From: Ferruginibacter sp.
GTDB lineage: Bacteria; Bacteroidota; Bacteroidia; Chitinophagales; Chitinophagaceae
Length of the DNA: 51,677 bases
Direction: 5' to 3'
NCBI GenBank assembly: GCA_014379625.1
Contig: JACMLJ010000096.1
Span: forward strand, 1-51,677
Every line of letters begins with the position of its first letter. Position 1 is the stretch's first letter. Both the position numbers and the translations under genes were made by a program. The notes below the pieces were generated by a model. It made no database searches, was not told the origin of the DNA, and saw only the letters and a program-made list of their open reading frames with translations. Of this stretch, positions 16,479 to 25,641 are shown piece by piece.

Positions 16479-18338
16479 TTAAACATGTTCAGGTGCTAAT
16501 GCCCAATGTTCGGGAGAACGCCATAGAGAACCCAATAACAATTCTCTCATGAAATAGAATTCTTTTGGAAGTTTATCGTATAATTTAGCGAATAATTCTT
16601 CGTGAGAAAGTAATTCCTGTTTCCAAAGTTCCCTGTCAATTGTGGTGATTTTAGCAAAATCATCCTTGCTGAAATTTTCCTGTCCTGTCCAGTCCATATC
16701 CTCATAACGTGGCATCCAGCCGATAGGAGATTCAACAGCGCTTGCACCTCCATGAACCCTTTGAACGATCCATTTTAGTACGCGCATATTTTCACCAAAC
16801 CCGGGCCATAAGAATTTGCCGTTTTCGTCTTTTCTAAACCAGTTTACGCTAAATATCCGGGGAGCATTGGGTAAATCGCGGCCAAACTGCAACCAATGGT
16901 TTACATAATCACCCATATGGTAACCCATGAACGGCAACATAGCAAATGGATCACGTCTTACCTTGCCCACTTCGCCAAAAGCTGCGGCGGTTGTTTCACT
17001 GCCCATGGTTGCTGCGGCATATACACCAAAGTTCCAGTTAAAAGCCTGGCATACCAATGGTGCGGCTGTACTTCTTCTTCCACCAAAAACAAATGCCGCG
17101 ATATGAACGCCTTTAGGATTTTCCCAGTCGCTGTCAATTGCGGGGTTTTGCCCTGCAGGGGCAGTAAACCTGCTATTTGGATGTGCTGCGGGTTTACCAC
17201 TTTTTGGATCGTAAGGTTTACCATGCCAGTCAGTCAATCCTTCAGGTATTTCCTTTGTCATTCCTTCCCACCATATATCGCCCTCTGTGGTGATGGCAAC
17301 ATTCGTAAAAATTGTATTTCCCTTAATGCTTTCCATAGCATTTGGGTTGGTATGGTAATTGGTTCCCGGAGCTACGCCGAAATAACCGGCTTCAGGATTG
17401 ATGGCATATAATTCACCATCATCCCCTTTATGCACCCAGGCAATATCATCGCCAACGGTTGTAACCTTCCAGTCGTCAACACCCTTGGCAGGGATCATCA
17501 TAGAAAAATTGGTTTTACCACAAGCGCTTGGGAAAGCAGCGGCAATATAGGTTTTTTCTTTTTTAGGCGATTCAACACCCAGTATCAGCATGTGTTCAGC
17601 AAGCCATCCTTCTTCTCTTCCCAATACAGAAGCGATACGAAGTGCAAAACATTTTTTACCCATTAATGCATTTCCGCCATAACCACTGCCATAAGAAATG
17701 ATCAGTCTTTCTTCGGGGAAATGAGAGATATATTTTGTAGTGGGGTTATTTGGCCATTTAGAATCTTCGGCTGTTGGACTAAGCGGAGCCCCAATTGTAT
17801 GAATACATTTTACATATTCATTTACCTTCATGTAAGGATAAATTTTTTCACCCATGCGGGTCATGATATACATATTGACCACTACATATTCGGAGTCGGT
17901 AATTTGAACGCCATACCTTGAAAATGAAGAACCGACCGGGCCCATACAGAAAGGAATAACATAGAGCGTTCTGCCGGTCATTGCACCGTCCATCAAACCA
18001 TTTAAAATCTGTTTCATTGCACTGGGCTCCATCCAGTTGTTGGTAGGACCAGCGTCATCTTTTCTTCTGCTGCAAATAAATGTTTTGTCTTCAACCCTGG
18101 CCACATCACTTGGATCTGAAAAGCAGGCATAGCTATTCGGGCGTTTTTCCTGGTTTAGTTTGATAAAAGTTCCTTTTTTAACCAGTAATTCACAAAGATT
18201 ATCATATTCCTGCTTTGAGCCATCACACCAATGAATATTTTTAGCATTAAATTGTTTGGCCATACTATTTACCCAGGAGGACAAGTCGGACTTGAGCGGG
18301 GACGATTCAAAAAAAGGAGTTTTAATTTCGTGAGTCAT
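16479..18338 (-). CDS. pckG: Phosphoenolpyruvate carboxykinase (GTP)
   Basis: Converts oxaloacetate plus GTP to phosphoenolpyruvate, the entry step of gluconeogenesis. The 619-residue length and overall sequence match the GTP-dependent family, not the shorter ATP-dependent one. The hallmark P-loop FPSACGKTN lies near residue 270. RRSTAAPLV, MGSETTAAA and FGENMRVLKWIVQRV follow as the nucleotide-binding segments. It lies upstream of a strong terminator and is transcribed in the same direction as the branching enzyme gene, with 271 bases between the genes, so it has its own promoter or reads on from glgB. Gluconeogenesis next to glycogen synthesis is a sensible pairing. Confidence 0.96.
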   Translation of the reverse strand: MTHEIKTPFFESSPLKSDLSSWVNSMAKQFNAKNIHWCDGSKQEYDNLCELLVKKGTFIKLNQEKRPNSYACFSDPSDVARVEDKTFICSRRKDDAGPTNNWMEPSAMKQILNGLMDGAMTGRTLYVIPFCMGPVGSSFSRYGVQITDSEYVVVNMYIMTRMGEKIYPYMKVNEYVKCIHTIGAPLSPTAEDSKWPNNPTTKYISHFPEERLIISYGSGYGGNALMGKKCFALRIASVLGREEGWLAEHMLILGVESPKKEKTYIAAAFPSACGKTNFSMMIPAKGVDDWKVTTVGDDIAWVHKGDDGELYAINPEAGYFGVAPGTNYHTNPNAMESIKGNTIFTNVAITTEGDIWWEGMTKEIPEGLTDWHGKPYDPKSGKPAAHPNSRFTAPAGQNPAIDSDWENPKGVHIAAFVFGGRRSTAAPLVCQAFNWNFGVYAAATMGSETTAAAFGEVGKVRRDPFAMLPFMGYHMGDYVNHWLQFGRDLPNAPRIFSVNWFRKDENGKFLWPGFGENMRVLKWIVQRVHGGASAVESPIGWMPRYEDMDWTGQENFSKDDFAKITTIDRELWKQELLSHEELFAKLYDKLPKEFYFMRELLLGSLWRSPEHWALAPEHV

Positions 18339-18609
18339 AAAAAATAATTTAAGTGAATAATTGCTTTAGTTTTTTGATATGCAAATTTTCACCAAAAAGA
18401 ATTAATTAAATATGACCATTATCAGTTTTTTTATGATTGATAAGCATGTTTTAAAAGAAAAACCCTGCTTGTTCCTGACTGTTTATTGGCTTTCAGTTTC
18501 TTATATCACGGGAGTGAAAAGGAGGTGATTTTTTGGCTTACCGGCATAGTTTGCCTTCATAGGTCAAAAGAATCCGAAATAGTCACACGCTGCAGGCGAA
18601 GGGGATATG

Positions 18610-20619
18610 TTATTTTTTCTTCATCACTAAGGTAGTCCTGTTGGTCAGGTAGATGTTTATATTTTGATTTTCATCTGATGGATAGTCAATGGAGTCATCT
18701 ATTCTTTCAAATCCGCCGAATTCTTTTTTGTCCGAATTAAGAATGATGCGGTAGATGGCTTTTTCGGGCGATGTAAACCGGTAACCGAAGATGGAATTAC
18801 CCGCGCTGAAATTGAAGATGAAAATGAGGTTATTCTTTTCAAATACGATCACTTTATTGGTAGCATCCATGTGAAGCTGTTTTGCACCTGTTGCAGAGAG
18901 GATATTATTTTCACTGATAGTATGGATCAGGGCTTTGTCCCAGTTAGAAAGCCACTGGTATTTGAGTTCCTTATTATCTGCGAGTGACCATTGCCTTCTT
19001 GCATATTTGTGGCTCCAGTTGTTTCCTTCCCTTGGAAAATCAACCCATTCAGGATGTCCGAACTCATTACCTATAAAATTCAAATAACCTTCACCGCCAA
19101 GGCTGATGGTAAACAGCCGGAGCAATTTGTGCAGGGCGATACCACGGTCAATCACCAGGTTCTGATCTTCCACGCGCATGTGAAAATACATTTCCTTATC
19201 CATCAACCAAAAGGCAATGGTTTTATCACCTACCAGCGCCTGGTCGTGCGATTCAGCGTAGGCGATGGTTTTCTCTTTGTACCGCCGGTTGCTTAATACA
19301 TCCCACATTTCAAATATATCCCAGTCTTCATCTGATTTTTCTTTTAATATTTTGATCCAGTAATCCGGTATCCCCATGGCCAGTCTGTAGTCGAAACCAA
19401 ATCCCCCTTCTTCCGGCCTCCTGCACAAGCCGGGCATTCCGCTTACATCTTCGGCAATAGAAATGCTGTGCTGTTTAAAACGATGGATCACTTCATTGGC
19501 TAACTGCAAGTAGGTGACTGCGTCCCAATCCACGCCTTCTTTAAAATATTTATCATAGTGGTCAAAAGAAGTTGATCCGTGATGGAAGTAGAGCATGGAA
19601 GTTACCCCGTCAAACCGGTAACCATCAAAATGGAATTCCTCGAGCCAGTACCGGGTATTGGACAGCAGGAATTTCTTTACTTCCCATTTTCCATAATCAA
19701 ATAATTTTGAATCCCATCCCTCATGGTAGCCTCTTGGCCCCGCATGAAAATACTGGCTATCGGTGCCATCGAATTCATTGAGTCCCTCCGCAAGGTTTTT
19801 TACGGCGTGCGAATGTACGATGTCCATGATCACCGTGATGTTCATGTTGTGTGCTTTGTTCACTAAGTATTTCAGGTCTTCGGGTGTTCCAAACCGTGAA
19901 GAGGGACAAAAGAAATTAGAAACATGGTATCCAAACGAACCATAATAAGGATGTTCCATAATGGCCATTAACTGGATGGCATTGTAACCGCCGTTCTTTA
20001 TTCTTGGTAATATTTCGTCAGCGAATTCCCGGTATGATCCCACTTTTTCACTTTCAAGGGCCATGCCTACATGGCATTCATAGATGATGGGCTGCTGAAT
20101 ATTTTGAGCCAGGTTAAAATGGTTATCCGTCCACTCAAAAGGCTTTTCAGGGAACCATAGCTGGCCCGAAAAATCATGGGTAACCGGATCCTGGATCACC
20201 CTCCTGATCCAGGCAGGTATCCTGTCTACTACGCCATTGCCTGCATGAATGGTCACTTTTATTTTACTGCCATGTACAAAAGTGTTTTTATACGTTTCAA
20301 ACGGAAGAAATATTTCCCAGTCTCCCCGGTAGTTTTTTTCTAATTGATGCGAGGTCCTGTCCCATCCGTTGAAATCACCCGCCAGGTATAGCTGGCTGGC
20401 TTTGGGTGCCCATTCTCTATAATACCACCCGTTTTTACCGGTATCGAAATTAATTCCATAGTAATGGTGGCTATTGGAAAAATTGAGTAAATTTCCTTCC
20501 GCGGCTTCAATTTCTTTCAGCGCTTTTTTATAACGATCAAACCGTTGTTGAACATCATGGGTATATGGATCCAGCCAGGGGTCTTCCAGGATGATGGCTG
20601 GCTTTTCGTTTTGATTCAT
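18610..20619 (-). CDS. glgB: 1,4-alpha-glucan branching enzyme, eukaryotic-type (GH13_8)
   Basis: Creates alpha-1,6 branches in glycogen. 669 residues: an N-terminal CBM48-like module with GWYYREWAPKASQLYLAGDFNGW, a GH13 barrel with DIVHSHA, DGYRFDGVTSMLY (nucleophile Asp near 335), AEDVSGMPG (acid/base Glu near 388) and YAESHDQALVGD, and a C-terminal beta domain. The sequence around FDYRLAMGIPDYWI, NRRYKEKTIAYAESHDQ and FIGNEFGHPEWVDFPR resembles eukaryotic GBE1 more than E. coli GlgB, which is also about 60 residues longer. This places it in the GH13_8 type. No other glycogen genes are adjacent. Confidence 0.93.
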   Translation of the reverse strand: MNQNEKPAIILEDPWLDPYTHDVQQRFDRYKKALKEIEAAEGNLLNFSNSHHYYGINFDTGKNGWYYREWAPKASQLYLAGDFNGWDRTSHQLEKNYRGDWEIFLPFETYKNTFVHGSKIKVTIHAGNGVVDRIPAWIRRVIQDPVTHDFSGQLWFPEKPFEWTDNHFNLAQNIQQPIIYECHVGMALESEKVGSYREFADEILPRIKNGGYNAIQLMAIMEHPYYGSFGYHVSNFFCPSSRFGTPEDLKYLVNKAHNMNITVIMDIVHSHAVKNLAEGLNEFDGTDSQYFHAGPRGYHEGWDSKLFDYGKWEVKKFLLSNTRYWLEEFHFDGYRFDGVTSMLYFHHGSTSFDHYDKYFKEGVDWDAVTYLQLANEVIHRFKQHSISIAEDVSGMPGLCRRPEEGGFGFDYRLAMGIPDYWIKILKEKSDEDWDIFEMWDVLSNRRYKEKTIAYAESHDQALVGDKTIAFWLMDKEMYFHMRVEDQNLVIDRGIALHKLLRLFTISLGGEGYLNFIGNEFGHPEWVDFPREGNNWSHKYARRQWSLADNKELKYQWLSNWDKALIHTISENNILSATGAKQLHMDATNKVIVFEKNNLIFIFNFSAGNSIFGYRFTSPEKAIYRIILNSDKKEFGGFERIDDSIDYPSDENQNINIYLTNRTTLVMKKK

Positions 20620-20880
20620 AAAAAATGAACTTAATGGTTGAGGTACTAAGTTAGTAAATCAAAGTATCTTAAGCAATGATTTTATTTGGCCATTCCCGTT
20701 AAGAAGCATTATTTGAAGGATACATTGAAATGGCCCGCCGGAATGGTAGCAACGGGGCATAGACAATAATTCAAAAAGAATTAAATTCACCCTGCGTTCA
20801 AAAAATTACCCTAAATTTCGGGACGTATCAAGGATACCACTGTTCTAAGGTAACAGCGGGTTAAATATACAGAAGAACGA

Positions 20881-21681
20881 ATGAATAAAAGCCAACAGCC
20901 AATCAGAACCGTCAATGTAACCCGCTATGTTACCCCATTGCGCGAGGGTGGCTCATTGCCTGCAATTGTGGAAGCAGACGATGGGTTTTTGTATGTGTTG
21001 AAGTTTCGTGGTGCCGGGCAGGGGATTAAAGCGCTTATTGCCGAGTTGCTCGGGGGTGAAATAGCCCGTATTCTTGGTTTGCGGGTACCCGAAATTGTTT
21101 TTGCCAATGTAGACAAAGCTTTTGGCAGAACTGAACCGGATGAGGAAATACAGGACCTGCTGAAAGCCAGTGTGGGCCTTAACCTGGCGCTGCATTATCT
21201 TTCCGGGTCCATCACATTTGATCCAACGGTTAACACGATTGATCCAATACTTGCCTCTAAAATAGTATGGCTGGATTGCCTGATCACCAATATGGACCGG
21301 ACTGTACGCAATACAAATATGTTATCCTGGCATAAAGAATTATGGCTGATCGATCATGGAGCCAGCCTGTATTTTCATCACAACTGGCAGGATATTGAGG
21401 AACAGGCATTGCGGCCATTCGTTCTGGTGAAAGATCATGTATTACTACCCCGGGCAAGCGAACTGGAATGGGTAGATGCTGAATATCATTCGCTGCTAAC
21501 GAATGTGCGTATCCGCTCAATAGTTGATTTAATTCCGGATGAATGGCTGGCGTCTGATTCCTCATTCAGCTCTACTGTTCAGCACCGGCAGGCCTATGTT
21601 CATTTTTTAGCAACCAGGTTTGCCCACTCACAAATATTTTTAAAAGAAGCACAGCAACATGCAGGAAAATCACTTATTTGA
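20881..21681 (+). CDS. HipA-like kinase domain protein (HipA_2 type)
   Basis: 266-residue protein of the short HipA-related kinase family that pairs with DUF3037. Visible kinase elements are the ATP-site lysine in YVLKFRG (K41), the catalytic loop NMDRTVRNTN (D139, N144) and the metal-binding Asp in LWLIDHGAS (D158), so the active site looks intact. It lacks the N-terminal Stl-like extension of classical HipA and has no HipB-type DNA-binding partner next to it. The substrate is unknown. The start of the next gene lies inside its last 23 bases, so the two are translated together. Confidence 0.82.
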   Translation: MNKSQQPIRTVNVTRYVTPLREGGSLPAIVEADDGFLYVLKFRGAGQGIKALIAELLGGEIARILGLRVPEIVFANVDKAFGRTEPDEEIQDLLKASVGLNLALHYLSGSITFDPTVNTIDPILASKIVWLDCLITNMDRTVRNTNMLSWHKELWLIDHGASLYFHHNWQDIEEQALRPFVLVKDHVLLPRASELEWVDAEYHSLLTNVRIRSIVDLIPDEWLASDSSFSSTVQHRQAYVHFLATRFAHSQIFLKEAQQHAGKSLI

Positions 21682-22042
21682 ATACGCCGTTATCCGCATT
21701 GTGCCCCGGGTAGAACGGGAAGAATTTTTGAATGTGGGGGTTGTACTCTATTGTTCTAAACTAAATTTTTTACAGTCCATGTTCCAGGTAGATCATGAAA
21801 AGTCGAGGGCTTTTTGTGGTGCGCTGGATATTGCTGCTGTAGAGGAAAGCTTACTTGCCTTCAAAAGAATATGTGAGGGTGGTGAGGGTGCAGGCCCAAT
21901 TGGTAAACTGGATATAGCTTCGCGTTTCCGGTGGCTTACCGCTACGCGAAGTACGGTAGTACAAAGCTCAAAAGTGCATCCTGGTTTTTGTGTAGATGCA
22001 GGGGAGACCCTTGTGCGGCTTTATGGGCAATTGGTGCTATAG
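21659..22042 (+). CDS. DUF3037 protein, partner of the HipA-like kinase
   Basis: 127-residue protein beginning ENHLFEYAVIRIVPRVEREEFLNVGVVLYC, the DUF3037 signature, followed by a long helix region (LDIAAVEESLLAFKRIC) and the conserved SRFRWLTATRSTVVQSSKVHPG and CVDAGETLVRLYGQLV. No function is established for DUF3037. Its strict overlap (23 bases) with a HipA-like kinase gene suggests a dedicated partner: substrate, regulator or antitoxin. This is inference from context. Confidence 0.82.
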   Translation: MQENHLFEYAVIRIVPRVEREEFLNVGVVLYCSKLNFLQSMFQVDHEKSRAFCGALDIAAVEESLLAFKRICEGGEGAGPIGKLDIASRFRWLTATRSTVVQSSKVHPGFCVDAGETLVRLYGQLVL

Positions 22043-22100
22043 TTTATTGATAAATTAATTGGGCAACTTCATTTGCCCGTACTAAAAACATACATCACAA

Positions 22101-22619
22101 ATGCAAACTCAAAACTTCAACAACGAAAACTCCGGTGACAAAACAATTTTTGTAAAAATGGTACTGGATGCCTGGGAATCGCACAATGCAAGATTTAACA
22201 AACTGATGGATGTGCTTACCGATGAACAATTATTGCAAGAAGTAGCACCGGGCAGAAACCGGGGTATCTACCTTGCAGGTCACCTGGTAGCTGTTAACGA
22301 TGGAATGCTGCCCATACTTGGTTTTGGTGAAAAATTGTACCCGCAATTAGAAAATATATTTCTGTCAAACCCGGACAAAACGGGGATTGAAATGCCTTCA
22401 GCGGATGAATTAAAGAAGTACCGAAATGAAATAAACTTAAAACTTTCATCTCATATTAACCAACTGCAACCCGGAGAATGGTTTGCGAAACATACCGCAG
22501 TATCAACCGAAGATTTTGACAGAGCGCCACACAGGAATAGATTAAACATCCTGGTCAACCGTACGAATCACCTGAGCTATCATTTGGGGCAGCTTGCTTT
22601 GTTGGTAAAACCATTGTAA
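22101..22619 (+). CDS. DinB-family (DinB_2) metal-binding protein
   Basis: 172-residue four-helix-bundle protein. The family's three metal-binding histidines are recognisable: H61 in LAGHLVAV, and H157 and H161 in NHLSYHLGQLALL. Family members include damage-inducible DinB and thiol-dependent transferases; the actual reaction here is unknown. It follows the DUF3037 gene by 58 bases and may be in the same transcript. Its last five codons and stop form one arm of a long palindrome (22605-22661) that continues into the intergenic repeats. Confidence 0.82.
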   Translation: MQTQNFNNENSGDKTIFVKMVLDAWESHNARFNKLMDVLTDEQLLQEVAPGRNRGIYLAGHLVAVNDGMLPILGFGEKLYPQLENIFLSNPDKTGIEMPSADELKKYRNEINLKLSSHINQLQPGEWFAKHTAVSTEDFDRAPHRNRLNILVNRTNHLSYHLGQLALLVKPL

Positions 22620-22661
22620 CGGGTCTGACGATCTCAGTCTGACCCGCTACAATGGTTTTAC
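22605..22661. repeat. 25-bp inverted repeat over the DinB gene stop codon
   Basis: Arms 22605-22629 and 22637-22661 pair at 23 of 25 positions around loop GATCTCA. The left arm is the end of the DinB-family gene including its stop; the right arm is a near-exact inverted copy of it. No T run follows, so it is not a standard terminator, although such a long hairpin could still protect the mRNA 3' end or stop transcription. Confidence 0.8.
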
Positions 22662-22752
22662 GTCAGCGGTAATTGATTAGACCGGGACATCAAGACCGTA
22701 TGCTGGTGTTTTTTGGTTCACTGAATCCGGTCAGACCGAGATCGTCAGACCG
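22620..22752. repeat. Inverted pair of a 23-bp repeat, MITE-like interval
   Basis: The unit GGTCTGACGATCTCAGTCTGACC at about 22622-22644 reappears in the opposite orientation at 22729-22751 with one mismatch. Each unit is itself built of two GTCTGAC words around GATCTC. The 84-base interior has no coding potential. The arrangement resembles a small non-autonomous element or a pair of REP-like units between convergent genes. Confidence 0.65.
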
Positions 22753-22806
22753 TTGCTACCAGCAGGTTGCTGGCCCCTTCAAACCCGCCTTACTCATCAC
22801 TCCAAT

Positions 22807-25641
22807 CTAATCCGGTATCAACCCAACCGGTACAATGATCTCCCATAAGTTTCGTGCCCCGGGGTTTAACCGGTCAGGGTCCAGCAAACGGGAGAAGCGA
22901 AACCCAAAGCTTACCGGCAAAGCATTCCATACTTTGGTATCAAAATAAATTTCCGTTCCGGCGCTTCGGCTTTTTATATCAGTGAGTATGCCACTTACCC
23001 GTGCACGGGCAACGGTGTGATCATAAAAAGCGTTGGCACGTACCCGTTGGAAAAAGATCATATTGCCAAATCCCAGGTCGGGATACCATAATGGGAAATG
23101 ATAATTGGCTCCCAGCTTATACATGCGCCTGGTGCTTAGCGCTTCGTATCCCCTTGAATAAGAAAATGTATTGCTGAATAAATTGACGATGGTATCTCTC
23201 TTTTGATAAGACGCATGGATAACCAGACTGTGATTGGGAAATAATCCCGGGAAATAAAACGCACTGTTGCCAACCAGTTTATAACTATTGAAAATCGAGA
23301 ATGAATTCCTGTAAGAAAGTGAGATACTTTGCGCCCAGCGCGGATTAATATGTTGAACAGCCCGCCGGCTTGCATTGCTGAAAATAATAAATGAATTGAT
23401 ATATTTTACCGACCTGTTATTAAAAACATTCTTGCTGATGCCCCTGTAATATACTATCTGCTCTACATTGTAGCCGCCACCAAAGTTTAAAAATTTGGCT
23501 GTTCTGCCACCAACAAAACTCAGGGGAATGGATACACCTGCATTTAATTTAGCTGTATTGAATTGCACCGATTTGCGAAGGCCCGTGTCTAAAAAACTCC
23601 GGTTAAAACTATGCTCTACCCCTAAACTCAATACAGGGAACCAGCCGGCAAATACTTCTGAAAAACCAATGGTATGGCTTTGGTCGCTCCTGTTAAAAGT
23701 ATAGGTCAACCTGTTGCTAAAACTGCTCAGTACATTATCACTGTACAGGTGGTAACTGTATTCAGGGTCATTCAATTCTGGTCGCCAGCTATGGTAATTA
23801 AAAAGGCGAAAAGATTTTTTATAATTAGTGACAGGGCTGGTTGTATCGGTAAGCGTGTACAATATACCAGCTCCTTTTTTGCGGAGCGAAGCGGGAGTGT
23901 AAAGGTCGGGTGTATTGGTAAAATTTTCATCAGTTGCAGGTTGCCACTTCGTTGTTGCAAGATTTATTTTACCCAGCCTTGAACCATCTGCGGTAAAGGC
24001 AGCGAATAACATTTCGCCTTTTTCATTTATAGCGGGCTGGTAAATGCCATTGGCATTATCGGTTATTTGAAATAGTTTTTTATCGCTCAGTCTTACCGCA
24101 AAAATTTTGTCCGCGTTTTTATTCATTGCACTGAAATAAACGGTGTCGCCTTTTACCAATGGATAACCAATTACGTTAAACGAAAAAGGGGTGATCCTTT
24201 CTGTTTCGCCATTGGTAAGGTTCACTTTAACCAGGCACATTTTCCCTTCGGGGTTTCTTACTGCGGCAATGGCAGCGATGGCATTGATGTATTTTGTTTG
24301 TGTATAGAAATAATTATGCGGGTTGGGAAGCTCCGATATGCGTTGCCCTGTAATAGCGTTGATACGGTGCAGGTAGTTGGAGCCGTTGGTGTTAACATGT
24401 ACCGCCAGTACTTCGCTGCCATCCTCATTTATATCGGGTGAAAAGTATTTAGAGCGGAAACTAAGCTGGCGTTGCTTTTTGCTATGAATATCCAATAACT
24501 GGATCACGCTGTAATTCCTGTTTCCGCGGCGTGGGTCCGACTGGTAAGCTGCGTATACGATCTTTCCATTCCGGTAAGCATAATAGTGATTGATTACCTG
24601 GTTTTTCACCCTGATCATTTGTTCCTTTCCATTTGCCAGTAAATAAAATGCAGCGATCTTCCTGTATGATTGCCTGGTTACAACAATGGTATCATCATTC
24701 ACATAATAAGGGAAAAGATAATCCACTACCTGGTGTTTTTTAACGGAGGTGATAAAATTAACTGGGGTGTTTTTTTCCGCCGGTGGAATGGAGCGTTCTT
24801 TAAAATATTGCAATGCATCTTCCCTGAACTGCTGATAGGATTTACCTGAATGCCTTTCGATGGCTCTATTGAAGGCGAAGAACAAACCTTTAAACCGAAC
24901 AGCATCGCCGGTGACATTTTTCCAGAAATCTTCACCATATTTTTCATACCCGTACGCTACTAACTGGTAACCTAATTCATAATGGTTGGGCGTATAATCT
25001 TTAAATGAACCGCTGCGTAATTTCATCCAGGAATATTTTTTATCGCCCAGCCATAAAGATTTCATACCATTATAAAAAGAAGGCATTCTTCCCCGTCCCT
25101 GTGCACTCACCAGGGTCTCCTGCCATACAGCGTCGCCTTCGAAAAAATAATCCGGTATGGTTATGCCGTTTGCCAGCAACTGCCCCTCCTGGCCAAGAAA
25201 AAAAGAGAATACCCGGGTAAGGCCATTATTAAAATTACTGAGCTGCTGGATATGCCTGTTTTCATGAATGATGAGGTTATCGTCATTGCGCAGGCTACCC
25301 GTACTAAAATTATCCTGGCCAGGCGTCATAAATAATTCACTGATAATGGGGGCCATCCTTACATATGCATTGGGAATTGTGGTTTGATTTAGCAGAACAA
25401 TATTCCATTTACGTTGTTTACCTCCAATGCTGCGGGCGGTAGTATTGCCGAGCAGGAGGTTGATAGTATTGATCCGGTTGGCCTGGCTATCCATGCCGGC
25501 GGGGAAGATCACCCTGGTTTCAGCGTTGTTGATCTGCTTCCATTTTATAGTGGCCGGGTTACCGCCAAATTCCTGCGCGATAAGATAAGCCGGTAAAAAC
25601 AATAAAACTAAGGGGACTGCAATTCGTTTTCCTTTAATCAT
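22807..25641 (-). CDS. Exported HExxH peptidase-like / beta-propeller / outer-membrane barrel protein
   Basis: 944 residues. A signal peptide at 1-22 (LVLLFLPAYLIAQ). An N-terminal region of about 280 residues has a gluzincin-like metal site: H126, E127 and H130 in IIHENRH and E168 in FFEGDAVWQE. A middle region of about 300 residues has TolB/WD40-type blades (YFSPDINEDGSEVLAV, YQPAINEKGEMLFAA). The last 340 residues look like outer-membrane beta strands (YTFNRSDQSHTIGFSEVFAG...), ending in LWEIIVPVGLIPD. I infer a surface-anchored protein with a peptidase-like head; proteolysis is unproven. It is divergent from the receptor-like gene at 25980 and probably monocistronic. Confidence 0.75.
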   Translation of the reverse strand: MIKGKRIAVPLVLLFLPAYLIAQEFGGNPATIKWKQINNAETRVIFPAGMDSQANRINTINLLLGNTTARSIGGKQRKWNIVLLNQTTIPNAYVRMAPIISELFMTPGQDNFSTGSLRNDDNLIIHENRHIQQLSNFNNGLTRVFSFFLGQEGQLLANGITIPDYFFEGDAVWQETLVSAQGRGRMPSFYNGMKSLWLGDKKYSWMKLRSGSFKDYTPNHYELGYQLVAYGYEKYGEDFWKNVTGDAVRFKGLFFAFNRAIERHSGKSYQQFREDALQYFKERSIPPAEKNTPVNFITSVKKHQVVDYLFPYYVNDDTIVVTRQSYRKIAAFYLLANGKEQMIRVKNQVINHYYAYRNGKIVYAAYQSDPRRGNRNYSVIQLLDIHSKKQRQLSFRSKYFSPDINEDGSEVLAVHVNTNGSNYLHRINAITGQRISELPNPHNYFYTQTKYINAIAAIAAVRNPEGKMCLVKVNLTNGETERITPFSFNVIGYPLVKGDTVYFSAMNKNADKIFAVRLSDKKLFQITDNANGIYQPAINEKGEMLFAAFTADGSRLGKINLATTKWQPATDENFTNTPDLYTPASLRKKGAGILYTLTDTTSPVTNYKKSFRLFNYHSWRPELNDPEYSYHLYSDNVLSSFSNRLTYTFNRSDQSHTIGFSEVFAGWFPVLSLGVEHSFNRSFLDTGLRKSVQFNTAKLNAGVSIPLSFVGGRTAKFLNFGGGYNVEQIVYYRGISKNVFNNRSVKYINSFIIFSNASRRAVQHINPRWAQSISLSYRNSFSIFNSYKLVGNSAFYFPGLFPNHSLVIHASYQKRDTIVNLFSNTFSYSRGYEALSTRRMYKLGANYHFPLWYPDLGFGNMIFFQRVRANAFYDHTVARARVSGILTDIKSRSAGTEIYFDTKVWNALPVSFGFRFSRLLDPDRLNPGARNLWEIIVPVGLIPD

